Shown in pieces: positions 52,258 to 63,857 of a stretch of DNA of 64,000 bases; within the stretch, counting starts at the first letter, position 1; each line of letters begins with the position of its first letter. The translations under genes and the position numbers were made by a program. The notes below the pieces were generated by a model, which worked only from the letters and a program-made list of their open reading frames with translations, made no database searches and had not been told where the DNA came from. Source of the DNA: Eutreptiella sp. 'Long Island Sound 2002' (taxonomy: Eukaryota > Euglenozoa > Euglenophyceae > Eutreptiales > Eutreptiaceae); assembly GCA_964036045.1 (NCBI GenBank), contig OZ038399.1, forward strand, positions 25,853,349 to 25,917,348, read 5' to 3'.

Positions 52258-52666
52258 GTGTGCGGATGTGTTGTGGACTGCAGTGATGTGCGAGGTGCGG
52301 TTCTTGGGGGCACAGTCGTACACCCCTTCCGTTCGGACCCCCAACTGCACGATGCCGTAAGCAGAAGGTTGTTGTAAGCAGATGGAAAGCGCGCGCGACA
52401 GCACTGGCCCCAACTTGCTTTGCTGCATCGACTAGATTTCGCCGAAATTGGCGGGCTCCATGCGTTAGTTTCGGCGAATACGGACAGGGCGTTGGCGCCT
52501 CTGTGAATGACAAGCGGGGGCCGCAGGCTGCAATCTCCCCAGGGCCTGTGTGAAAGGGCAGTTCTGCAGAATGGCGGTGGCTTGAAAACGGGCCGCTAAG
52601 GGACTGCCAGACAGACCTCGGGATGATCAGCGCGTCATTTGGATCCTTTTGAGTCATATATCATAG

Positions 52667-53002
52667 CGCCCACGCCGTGACGTACGGATCCGGTATGGCA
52701 CCCGACACCCCCGTGACCCCCGGCTGCCGGGTCATTGGAGGCTGGGTTTCGGTTCTTGTCACGAGAGCTCCTGGGGGGTTGGTCGTACAATTGTCCCACC
52801 ATTTTGCTTCCAGAAAACCACTGGATTCGCGGGAAATGGCAGTCAGGAATATGCTCCAGCAGCAACGATCATCCGAAGAGGCAAGACGGACATCAAATAT
52901 GCAATTTACCCAAACGAGCGCGCGCGCGAGCACATGCCTGAGGCGATTCCCCAAATCTTGGAATGCAGAAGTGTCCCATGTGTGGCAAAATCATCATTTC
53001 GG
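52667..53002 (+). CDS. Candidate exon in a frame with no ATG-initiated ORF of usual length
   Basis: The frame with codons starting at 52,667 is open for 120 codons. From about 52,760 it is strikingly protein-like: HESSWGVGRTIVPPF, then KTTGFAGNGSQEYAP, then GKTDIKYAIYPNERAREH and MPEAIPQILE. Possible acceptors in phase 0 are CACGAG at 52,765 and TTGCTTCCAG at 52,813. A phase-0 donor GTTACA follows 53,002 but is weak. The order of GR-x-IVPPF followed by a GFAGN-like segment recalls the N-terminal half of GT47 exostosin domains (tentative). A one-base alternative reading near 52,968 would give CPMCGK. Confidence 0.45.
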
Positions 53003-53129
53003 GTTACAAAATTATCCCCCCATTAAATTTTCGATTTTGACCCCTTCACCCCCCTGTTCCTGGGCACCACTCTTATCTGTGGAGATTCAACACTTTTTTG
53101 CGTCCTGTGGCCGCTGTGCGTCAATGTAG

Positions 53130-53212
53130 ATCCGGGTCCTGAATAACTTTTTTGTTGTACATGGACCCCCTAACCAATGGCAGCAGCCACCCGGTTCTCC
53201 AACCAGACACCG
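53130..53212 (+). CDS. Candidate short exon
   Basis: Starts after CAATGTAG and reads IRVLNNFFVVHGPPNQWQQP before a donor GTGACC at 53,213. It is 83 nt: it enters in phase 0 and leaves in phase 2. The following intron would be 105 nt and ends in a strong polypyrimidine tract TTTTTTTTGCAG. The phase fits both neighbouring candidates. The acceptor lacks a good pyrimidine tract. Confidence 0.35.
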
Positions 53213-53317
53213 GTGACCTGGTGAGCTGTGATGGGTGTGTTTTGCGGAGCGTTGCGTTTGTTAGGTCGGGGCATCTACCTCCTCTGCCTTGATTGCAGTA
53301 TTTTCTTTTTTTTGCAG

Positions 53318-53604
53318 AGCCCCTGTGCCCGGCTCGCTCCCCCTGAGAAGTGTGGGCCGCCACTCGCTCCGGGCCCCAATTTGGTGGGCTGTGGCCTCTG
53401 CCGGCCGGACCAGGGCTGTGACATGGGGCGTGAGCGGTGGGTCCCCTGGGGGTCGGGTTAGCGATGAATCGTCCCCGGACGGTGCCGCCGCGTTTTGTGT
53501 CTTTTCTGCTGGTTGTGTGGCGTGTGGGGGAGTGATTGGGGGCGTACCGTGCGCTGTGCACGCGCTGTGCGAAAAGTTGGCTGTTCTCCACCACCGGGAG
53601 TTCG
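53318..53604 (+). CDS. Exon with strong acceptor and consensus GTAAGT donor
   Basis: Preceded by TTTTCTTTTTTTTGCAG and followed by GTAAGT at 53,605, the best splice-signal pair in the window. One frame is open across all 287 nt (phase 2 in, phase 1 out) and ends in CEKLAVLHHREF. Another frame is Cys-rich (SPCARLAPPEKCGPP) but stops at 53,459. Low-complexity Ala/Gly/Ser in the middle makes the product hard to recognise. Confidence 0.5.
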
Positions 53605-56600
53605 GTAAGTTCAGAAGATTGAAAGGACGTCATTGAATGGCTGCTGCAGTGGACGGGGCTATAGGGGGCAGAATTTAGGTCCCTGGGACCCATGGCAAGC
53701 ATCAGATGTTTGAATAATTGATTGTGCATGATTCCGCAGGTGGGTGGTTTTCAGGGTTGTTACCTGGATAATCACCGTAATAATTGGCGCTGTGCCCGCG
53801 CTGTGCGAAAACGCCCCCATTGCCTGTTGGACCGGGTCGTCTTCATGCCCTCAACTCCGTGTCTTTTCAGGAGAGCCCTGTGTGACGGCCGACATGTTCG
53901 AGTTGCCTACAAAGTTTTTATCTTTCGAGGAATGGCTGCAACAGCGTCCAGGTCTGTTCCCCTTTGAAATGGTCGTGTGTCCGCTGAATACGCCTGCAGT
54001 TCACAACGGCAAAGCCGAGGCCGAGTGAAGGCTGGCGTTGGGGGAGCCCAGGCAGCCCCCAACACAAACGGCGTTGGCTCATGAATCTGTTACAAATCTG
54101 TATAAGAAATCTCTGGCATTCCATTACTGTGACATGCATCTGATCCCGACCCGTTGCTGATGGAGCACGAAGGCCTGATGTAGTGCGAGCAGCTGTTCCA
54201 AATGGCTGAGGCCCCCAGGCCGGTTTGGACATGCACTGCACCGTGTCATAAAAGCGCCATCAACCTGCATCCCTGCTCCGGTTCCTCGGCACACAACCGT
54301 TCTGCCCCCCTGCTCTCCTGCTGCAGTGTACCAAGACCCGGGAATGCAGTCGAACTATTACCCCGGCTACCCTTTCCTGGATGGACAGGTGCAGCGTTTT
54401 GCCTTTGCGACGACACATGCAGCGATTGTAGACCTTCCATTTGCCGGCTCGCATGCCACGTGTTGACCGGACGCACCCCACAAACCCATTCCCACGCTCA
54501 ATGCGCATTCCCGCACACGCCCTGTTCCCCTCACCTCCGCACGTGACACGTGTGGGTGTCGAATGCGGGGCTGCGTAATGAGGGTCAGGGCATGAGGAGG
54601 TCAGCGGCAGGCTACCGCTGAGTGTGGCGGACACCCCCCTCCCGTGCGGGGGGGCAACGACTGGGCCCCGCGAACGCGGAAACGACACCAGCAAGAGCAC
54701 CGGCCGCAGCGGCCGACAGAACGCAGCGACCCGACGCAACATGCGAAGGGAAGAACGGGTGACTGTCCAGGGCCCCGTAAAGGAGCAACAACCAGACGGA
54801 ATGTCACACAGGGGGGGGGCTGGAGGGTTCAGAGGCTAAAAACAAGTTTGCGTACCTACAATCGGCCTCACAATTCCGCCCCTGAGGAAACATTTTCTGA
54901 TGTGGGTGGGCGGTCGGCCGGGGCTGGCCAGCCGGCTGCTGGGTCCCGAGTCAGATGGGCCTGGACAGGGGGCCTTCACCCCCAGGGACCGCCACCCCCT
55001 GGGGAGGGTGCTATCTGGTGGACCTACAGGGTACCCACTGAATGCCACTGAGGCTGGCACTTCCCGTCAGGGAGACAGTGGCTGGACATAGGCTGGCCAA
55101 CCCCACCTCCGCCCCTTCCAATGCATCCGTGGGGCGGGGGGGGGGGTTGGCACAAGGCCTCGGTGTCAGGGTGTTTGCCTTTGGCGGCGCCTATTGGCCT
55201 CTCGCCACTGCTCATTCTGACCCTCCGTGGGCCCGAACGTGTTTTGGCTGTGAACAGAGCCCCTGGACGACTTGTCCTCAGAGTGTTCTGAGTGCCGTGG
55301 ATTCTCATACGGAGGATGTGGCCGGTGGCTCGCCCTCCAGGAGGGTAGCAGGGGACCCTTACCAGAGGGGGCTTGTGACTCCCTGCGTTTGAGCGTGGAC
55401 CAGCGTGGACCAGGCAGTGCCCATGCCTCACCGTGTGTGAGGATCTACAGTGGGACCGGTCCGATACACGGACCACCGCTTTGGAGGTGGGGATGGCGGT
55501 CAAAGACAGGGCTGCGTTGGGCCAAAGTCCCCTGGCGCTAAAGCCCTCGGCAGGCAGGGGATATGGGGAACTCGGGCAGCGCCCGCTACGCAACTGCCAC
55601 CGAGTACCTGCCAACCGCCGTCAGTCAACCGCGTCAACGCCCGCCTTGCAAGGCATCTGCACCCGCGCTTACCAGTGGACCCCCCCCCCCCGGGAACAGC
55701 CGCTGTGTGCTCACGCCTCAAGTAGGGGCCCCACCGTTTCACCTGCTGTGCAGTGACGGTCCCGTGCTGCCTCACGAGTCCGAAGAGGCAATTGTCCCAC
55801 TCTCACCTACTAAAAATGATTTCTCCGGGTGTCAGGGGTAGCCGAGCGGGCTCCTGACCCCTCGCACTTCTTTGAACCCGCCCACTGCACCCCCAACCCA
55901 ATTCAATCGGTGCACAACCCACCCCCCCATCCACGCGTGGAGGATCCCCTTCTCAAAAGGCGAACACATGCGCACACCCGGAAGCACCGAAGGGCAGACC
56001 CATTCGGCCTTTCTGCCACAGCTCCTCTCAACCGCATGCCCACTCCCTCACATCCTTCGCCTGGTTGGTCTCACAGCCCCCACACACATCACCCCCGAGA
56101 TATGTACTCGCATTCCTCATTGCAGTGCTTCTACAAAATGTGTGATTTCACGTGGTCCACATATTACCAGTTCTTCCGGGGCCAGTTTTTCAACGACACT
56201 TTCGATGTTACCAAAGTGTTTAACAGGTCACATCTCCTCCTTCGCCGCGACTGTCTGCGGTTGCAGATCTTTGGTTGCCACTGGGTATTGGGTTTCCGAT
56301 GGGGGTTCAGGCCATCCACCCGTACGCATGAGCGTCCTGTGGGGCGCCACTAGAGTCCGTGTGTAGGGGTACGGGCGCCGAGACCCATAGGCATCCCGCA
56401 CTCCGAGGTCTTGCATGCAAGGGCCCGTGGGCCGCGGGAGGACCAAAACCCGAAAGCAACCGCCGCACATGGCGCGATCGGCTCGAGCCAATCAGATCTT
56501 TCGGGAGAGTCGTTCGGGACCCCGTTCGTTAATGAGTAGACGACACGTCGCAGAGCGGAGGTGGAGTGAGGCGTGTCAAACAAGGGGCCGAAACAACCTT

Positions 56601-58139
56601 TTCTCTTTGATGCTTTGCGGGGATCCACTGTATCATATGCTGGAGACGCCCACTTTTCCAAGCACAATCTTGAGTACTCTTTGAACTTCTGGAGTCAGTG
56701 AAAAAAAAAAAAAGAAACAACCTTTTCTCTTCAATGGCCTGACCACCTGAGGCCCCTTCGGCACATTCCTCCCCCATTCTCACACTCGTACCCGTCCCCA
56801 CGCTCATCCCCTTATCAAAAACGAGACCATCCCTGCACCCGTACGCATCTCCATCCCCACACCATCAACGACTCCCATGCCCACAGACTGGCGCCTCTCT
56901 ACTCACACCCACAGGTACCCCCCCCCCCCTTTGCAAACTCCCCCCCCTTGCAATCTGCCCCCCCATCCGGGAGACCGTCACTTCCATGTTTTTCTAGTTA
57001 ACATGTATTGTGCTGGTTTGTGTTGCCCATCTGCTTTACACCTGCTTTGCAACACACCCTGTGCCTGTCATGCAAACTGAGCATGTGCAACAGTTCAAAG
57101 TGTGTTTATTCTCGTACCCAGAAGTTCTTTACCGTTCCTTTGGATCCTCAATAACATTTGTGTTGGATGAAGCACATTGGCATCAACGCGAAAGTCGCTT
57201 CACACGTGTTCTCTTTGCTTGCATCAGTGGAGGGTACCACAGTTTGCCATGAAATACCTTTGCTATCCCCCCCCCCCCCCGGGAGACCGTCACTTGGCGA
57301 CCGTCTCCCCCCCCCACCCGGGAGACCGTCGCGCGCTAACCCGGGAGTTTGCAAGGGGGGTGGGGGGTACGGGTGTGAGTTGGGGTATGCCGACGTGCTC
57401 GTTGGGTATCTTGGGTGCCTTTTTGGGTCCGCCAAAGCAACGCTGACGCCACCCTCTGGCGTATCACACGTCGTCACAAGCCAACACCATCGCCAGCGTT
57501 TCAATTCCACGGTCAAGCAAAGGGTTGTGACGTGATGCATCCAACAGCCATCACATTTGTAGCCCCCCGGGGTTTGCATGTTGCTGTGCGGTCGCTTCGA
57601 CACCTGTCGGGCGAGGGGAGGCGAGACAAGGGTTTTCCCGCGCGCGCGGGGGGCTCGTTCGAGCCCCCTTACCGACCCTGCGGGGGGGGGGGGGGGGGCG
57701 TTGGAAAGGGAGCCTTGATAACAGGGCAGTCTAAGAACCAGCAAAGGCTCAGAAACTCGGCCGCAAGGCGGCCCGGCTGAAAAGTTTTAGAAGAACCCCC
57801 CCCCCCCCCATGATTCATACCTCAAAATGATCAGCGCATGGCGGGGATCATTTTGAGCCATGCATGTTGGGGTACTTCAGGACCCCCCCCCCCCCCCGGG
57901 GCCCGCTTTGGAGGGAGCCACGCATGGGGGGGGGGGTCTGGAAAAGGGCCCGCCCCGCGCAAACCATCTCCCTCCCCGAGTTTTGACCTGATGCTGCGGA
58001 TCCCGCTGGGGCCTTGTATGCATCTACCACAACCTTCGGGACATTGCCGCTGCAAAATAAAGCGAAAGAGAAGGCAGCCAGAACAAAGACGGGCCTGCAA
58101 TGGAAGTTTCTGGGGTGGGGCTGAGGTCCCGCTGCGGGT

Positions 58140-58171
<32 letters not shown>

Positions 58172-60874
58172 CGGGCTGTGGTGCAGGTCCGTCGTATTCT
58201 GGAGTCTGAACTTCAAGGGCCCGGACCTCAGCCATTTGCTGCACCGCATCGACCAGATTCCCAATCACTTCTTTCTGATTACCCACAAACAGGTCGGCGC
58301 GGGAGGATGTTGCCGTGTTGAGGGAGGCCCCGGGCCCGTGGGCCGTGGGCCTTGTACCGATCCGTTGCCGTGTCTCGAAAGTACGACCAGAGCCTGACCC
58401 CGGACTTCCCGGAGGTCACGGCGGGTCACCCAAACCTTGCGATCTGCCCCATTCACGCTCGCCTCAAAATCGCAGATTTCTCCGTTGAAGCGGGGGCGAT
58501 GGGGGGACGATATGCCCCAGCGGCCCCGCCATCGGTTGGGGGGCTTCTTGAAGACAAAACGTGACTGCACAAGGCCGTGGGAGGCTGCGTGACAACAGGG
58601 AGCCCCCGCAGTGGCGCTCATGGGCCTCTAAAAGGGCACCCAGCCACCCCACCCCCCCAAACACCCCAAATCGCCCCACCTGGACCCCCCCCCCCAAGCC
58701 CCTCCTAGACCCCCCGACCCCATCGCCCCTCCCTGAACCCCCCTGCCATGCCCCCCCCCCCCCCCCCCCCCCAGGGGCCTCCGGCCAACAGTTAGTTAGG
58801 GGGGTAGTTGGCGTCCAGAACCGAGGGGTCGCCCCCCCCCCCCCGGGACCCAGTGCGGTGCTCTTCGTTGCGGAACGCTGCACTTGCCTCGCCACTGTGC
58901 GGCCACGGGGCGTTGTCCCACATCCTGCCCCCCTCACCGATGGCGGGGGTGAGCGGGTCATACCCCCAAATGCCCCCCGTCCTCCTCTTCGGGCGTGCAG
59001 CCGTGACGGTGCTGCCCTGTCCACAGGGACCCGGGACGACCGGGACGGCTACGCCAGTGGACGCCGTGGGATGCAATGAGACGAGCAGTGGGATGCGCAT
59101 TCCACTCGTGACCCATAAAGTGCGCTTCCACTCCTTCGCCCCAAACGACCTCGGTCAATGATAGCACGTCACACAAAACACATGGCACTGGACAGCGGGT
59201 CTGCCGTACTGTGCCCAACCAGGCCTTTCGCCCCCCCCTCCCCCCCGCCTCCGGCCCGGTCTTACGTCCCACCCCCGACCCAAACGTGATTGGGTAGTTT
59301 GTGGTATGTAGGAAAGGGGGGGAGGGGGATGCCAGACGATGGGACGGGGAACTGGTGGTACAGGCAGGGAGGTCCACCAGCCCAACCACCCCCACCTGAC
59401 CCCCCAGACACCAGTTGCACTCCCACTCTCCCCCCCCCCCCCCGCCGCCCCGTCCGACACTGTACCTCGAATCAGCCGTTGCAGGCACTCTCCGAACGGG
59501 CGGCGTATGGCACTGACGAGATTTTTTTTTGCCGGCAAATGTTGCTTTGGCCACGCACCCCCCCGACCCGCGGCCTTTTTATCTGACCTGCCTGTTCTCC
59601 AGCCGGGGGAGGTGGGGGGGGGGCTGCTCCTTCGCCTTTTTTCCGCGGCGATCTGTCAACAGGACAAGTGTCAAAGGGTGACAGGGGGTCCGCCCGCCGC
59701 ACTGCGAGCCCCCGTGGCTCTATGTGGGCGGGCTGCCGGAAGAGAGGACACACAGGCTGGCTGCGGCTGGGGTGGGGAGGCGTCGGGCACCTCCGGCCTC
59801 TTGGTATGCGGCCCAGCACCCCCTCCCTAAGTGCACAGCATGGGCGGACAGAACATGCAGTTTGTGTTTTTGTTTGCCTGAAATCCCCCATTCCCCTGTG
59901 CCCTTGACCTTCGCCACAGAGATGACACTTTGGGCGCCTTCGGAGTACTGTCTTTCGAAAGTGGGAGGGCCTGGGTGGGGAACGCCCGCTGGCGCCAGCA
60001 CAGGCTTCACACGCAGTCCCAGAAGGCGGGCGGGGGTGGGGTAGGGGGGTACGACTGAGGCGATAACGGGTTCAGGGGCCCCAAAGGATGAGGCCGACCC
60101 GTAGTACTATCCGCCATGATCAGGTGGCACACCACCATAGCGATACCGCCCTCGCGATAGCACCATCATCTCCGGTCTGTACTGACACGGGGTGCAGTCC
60201 GAGGCACAGCGTTGCGCAACCAGTGGCAGCAACGCTGACACGAACATCCCCTCATTCCCACTGCGACGGCCGACTGACGGCGGTTGACGGGTACTCGATG
60301 GCAGTTGCGTAGCGGGCGCTGCCCCAGTCCCCCACATCCCCTGCCTGCCGAGGGCTTTAGCGCCAGGGGACTATGATCCCAACGCAGCCCCATCTTTGAC
60401 CCTCCAAAGCGGTAGTCCCGCACTCTCATGTGCATTTTCCACACCGATGTCCCTTTTCGCAAGGACAATATCCGGCTGCCGCCATGGCTCCTTGATCACC
60501 CGAAGGTGCTCAAGATCTTTGCGCTGAATATCCCTCACCACTTGGAGCATCCCAAATTGGTGCCCATTCCTCTGGGAATCGGAGAGCATGGAAGGCTGCC
60601 CAGCCGGTGTGTCCGTAGGGTGTGCATGTTTGGCAGGGTCCTTGACAGTTCGGGATTGCGGCGTACGGTCTGTTTCTCTGACTGCATCCACTGGGGTGAG
60701 CCCTGTGTTACAAGACCCGAGAGCTTGTTTCTAGCCTCCAGATTCGGTCTGATTTATTTTCGGAGGGTTTGCGACGATTAGACCCGGAAGCGAAGACAAA
60801 CACACCCTCTCCAACCACAAAGCTATGCCCATGGGGAGCTGCAGTCACCTACACAGCCGGGCTGCATTTCGTCT

Positions 60875-60911
<37 letters not shown>

Positions 60912-63174
60912 TTTCCTCTGTCACACACACACTCTCCATTCTGCTTCCTTCTTCCATCCCTTCCCCCCCCCCTCTTCTCTGTCGGCCCAAATTTCAGCCA
61001 CCACAAAGCGAGGGTGCAGGCCGTGGGCTGGTTCCTCGTGGGGACCAGGAAACAGGGGAGCAGACCTTTTGCTGCCCCCACCCCCCCCAACAGAAATGGG
61101 GCCGGACCGAAAGCAGGCCCAGCACCCCCCCCCCCCCCCCGCATGCCCTCACACCCTCACTGCAGGCCGTCACATGGTGATCCAGGTCCCTCAGGGAGCG
61201 GACGCCGAGCGACAAGTATGTTGGGATCTGGGACCCGCATGGTAACCCAGCAGGTGGTCCTCCTCTCCCACGCAAGTGAACAGGTAGACCCATCCACCAC
61301 CCTACCCCCCCCCCCCCAGCCTGCGCCCCCGACGGGAGGGGTGCACGGAGTCGGCGCCCTCAGGGCCTAAAAAGTGGAGGCTGTGAAGGGCTCACAGCTT
61401 GACCGCTGTGGGTATCCCTTGAGCGGCCTGCCTAGGGATCCTCCAGGTGTGCACGTGCCCCACCAACTTCATCACAGACGCCTAGGCCAGCACAGCCCCG
61501 TGCACTCCAGTGCAGTTGTGGGTGACCCCTGGAGGCCAGACAGCCACCAGCCGACCCCTGCCCCCCCCCCCCCCTTCCTCAACGGAGAGGCCATTCGGGT
61601 GTGGTGCCCTCTGGGCCCCCTCGTCTACGCGGGCTGTAGCGCCGCAGCCAGTGCAGCCAGCACTGGTGGCACCCAGGGCAGGGAAGCACACTCTGCGCCT
61701 TGGTGCCCCTCCATCTGCCCAGGGTACGCCCTCGGCCGTGGGAGCCGGACCCAGCCCGCGAGGCAGCACCACCTGTGCCTAAGGCAGTCAAGGAGTGCGG
61801 GTCTGACCCCAGTCGTGCCACGTACCACCGCCTTCCCGTGCCAATAGGCAGTCGTGGAGTGGTTGGGTAGCATGTCCTTGTGACGTGGAGGTTGCGAGCC
61901 CAGGCCCACATCTCCCCCGGCGGGCTCAGCGTCAGGCTCTCCAGCCTCCCTGCCGGGGCCTGGAGCACCAGGCACACACTTCCCCGCGCCATGTGCGCCA
62001 ACGCCGAACAACAATGGAGCAAGCAGGTGTGCCACAGCCCCCCCCCCCCCCTCAGACACACAAGGGCACATACACACAGGCACGGCGGCATCTCCCGCCC
62101 GCGAGCGCCACCGCGGGGTCTGGGGGCGGTCAACAGTCCGGTAGGCCTTGTGACCGGACACCCTGGTACGGCCGCCCAGTCGGGTCCCGCAGGGAAGGCG
62201 GCGCGGACCGTGGGTAGGCGACCAGGCGAGGCCTTGACCCAACCCAACCCAACCCCCCCCCTCTTCTCTCCCCCCCTTTCTCCTCTCGGGTCATGGGGCA
62301 CCTGGTTCAGATCCCTCCGGCGGCCGGTGGCGCGTCAAGAGAGGCCTTCTCTCAAACTGATTACCGACCATTCGGGTCGAGGAGAGCGGTGTCTGAGGCT
62401 CAGGGAACCCAGTGTCGCCCCATGGAACCCAATGAAAAGCCCCAAGAATGGGCCCAGGCAAGGTGAGTGTTCACCAGTGCATGTCTTTAGAAAACTTGAA
62501 ATGGCGTTTTTGGACCCAGCACCTTTGGTTTGACCCCTGAGTTGGACAGGGGCCACTCTTTGAGACTCCAAAGTGGTCAGAGAGGAAAACGGGGTCAAAG
62601 AGGGTTTCGAAGTGATATGTTGCCAAAAATAAGCACGGACCATCTGCGAGGGTTGTGACGGTCTGGGAATCCCTCAGAATCTGGGTTGACTCTTGTTTGG
62701 CCCAGCACCGTGCGACCCTCAGTTGGTGCACAGTATTTTGCGGTTGTGGTGCAGGGCTATCGGGTCAAGGTCCTCCTCTCCTCTGCTCTCCTCTCCTCTT
62801 CTCTCCTCTCGTCTCCTCTCCTCTCCTCTCATCTCCTCTCCTCTCCTGTCGTCTCCTCTCGTCTCCTCTCCTCTCTTCTGCACCCCACATTATCCATTGC
62901 CATGCCGCACTCCTGCGTCCGTATGCTTCTCTCCTCACGCCTGCACCTCCATTCCCCAACCCTGACCTTTCTGCATCAGATGTGGTGGACACCACACATT
63001 GCGAACTTCACCGTCATGGAAATCAATGCATGTGAGGCGCGCCAATAGGAGAGTGGATGCCACTGGGTCAGTATGATGCCATGGTGAGCACTGAGGCTAA
63101 AATGGGTTCTGGGTCCACAAAACTGCATTGTCCCTCCCTCAATCACTTTTGACAGGAACAAACAAATAAACAGC

Positions 63175-63208
<34 letters not shown>

Positions 63209-63318
63209 GCAACAACAACAAAAGCCACGGCAACAAGACCATCAACATCAAAATCAACATGAACATCAACATCAACATCATCAACATCATCATCAACAAC
63301 ATCATCAAGTTCATAATC

Positions 63319-63395
<77 letters not shown>

Positions 63396-63824
63396 CGAGG
63401 CCAACAACTACAATACTTGTACTACACAATACCCACCTCACCTTTATGGAACAGCCCGCTCCACACACAGCACCCATGCCCTTGTGACACCCGTACCTCC
63501 ACATTTCGCCAGCCCCACATCCCCGATTTCATCTCAGAACCCCTTCCTCACAGCCGTCCCTCTGAACTCAGATACCTCAACGAATTCCTGCACAACGCCT
63601 CCCAGTCCAGTGCAATCCGGCCCGAGCATCTGATGCATATCGGCTTTTATCAGATGCGCATCGGCTCGCGCCAGAGGGCCATGCGGCGCCGGCGTATCCT
63701 GGGTTTTGTAGCGCAACACTTTCCAGTCCCGCGCACTGCAGGTGCCTGTGCCACACACGTCCGGTAGCTGTGGGGTTCTATACCTCTGTAATATGGTGCC
63801 ACCCCGAACACGCACGCACGCACC

Positions 63825-63857
<33 letters not shown>

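Larger units (their letters stand above)
54389..56125. other. Proposed intron of ~1.7 kb with two dispersed repeats
   Basis: GTGCAG at the left end, CATTCCTCATTGCAG at the right. Contents: the second copy of the 161-bp direct repeat (54,655-54,815), one copy of a ~155-bp inverted repeat (55,475-55,628), G-tracts near 54,648, 54,811 and 55,135, and a C-tract near 55,680. A CRGFSYGGCGRW string near 55,290 was considered and set aside. Confidence 0.5.
56227..58186. other. Proposed intron of ~2.0 kb
   Basis: Holds a short retroposon with target-site duplication (56,590-56,731), an ORF of 80 codons (57,010-57,252), C-rich inverted duplications (56,914-57,372), adjacent perfect palindromes (57,637-57,668), a 12-bp-arm hairpin (57,821-57,846), several poly-C and poly-G tracts of 10 or more, and a GGCGAG hexamer run just before the next exon. 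Confidence 0.5.
60607..63553. other. Proposed intron of ~2.9 kb rich in microsatellites
   Basis: Contains a CT run (60,870-60,912), a TCTCC pentamer tract (62,765-62,880), a CAA/ATC trinucleotide tract (63,160-63,396) and C-tracts near 60,964, 61,127, 61,306, 61,560 and 62,040. Two exon-like pieces (61,166-61,215 with a GTATGT donor; 62,980-63,048 ending in TAG) were considered and not included because their phase or position does not fit. Confidence 0.45.

Noticed and set aside
55270-55340. CRGFSYGGCGRW, reminiscent of the YGGC core of Kunitz inhibitors
   Set aside because: The other conserved cysteines and the P1 loop are absent and splice signals are unclear; probably chance.
55832-55895. 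tRNA-like string (TAGCCGAGCGG resembling an A box, TTTGAACCC resembling a B box)
   Set aside because: No acceptor stem or anticodon arm can be paired around it.
58265-58621. Minus-strand ORF of 118 codons with a fairly protein-like middle
   Set aside because: It overlaps the better supported plus-strand exon at 58,187-58,292 at its end and shows no recognised motif.
58958-59554. Minus-strand ORF of 198 codons
   Set aside because: It is largely poly-Gly and low-complexity translations of C-tracts, with no motif. Short protein-like pieces occur on both strands near 59,030-59,160 and could not be told apart.
53871-60740. GEPCVT read at both 53,873 and ~60,700, as a sign of paralogous exons
   Set aside because: Only 11 nucleotides are shared and the second site has no good splice context; probably coincidence.
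61166-61215. Exon-like 50-nt piece between CTCACTGCAG and the strong donor GTATGT
   Set aside because: It would break the phase between the exons at 60,606 and 63,554, and its frame is ambiguous. It could be a decoy or an alternative exon.
62980-63048. Terminal-exon-like reading MWWTPHIANFTVMEINACEARQ-type ending in TAG
   Set aside because: It lies in the large intron and would remove the better supported exons at 63,554 and 63,914. An alternative 3' end remains possible.
63139-63633. Long ORFs of poly-Asn, poly-Val or poly-Leu
   Set aside because: They are translations of the CAA microsatellite.
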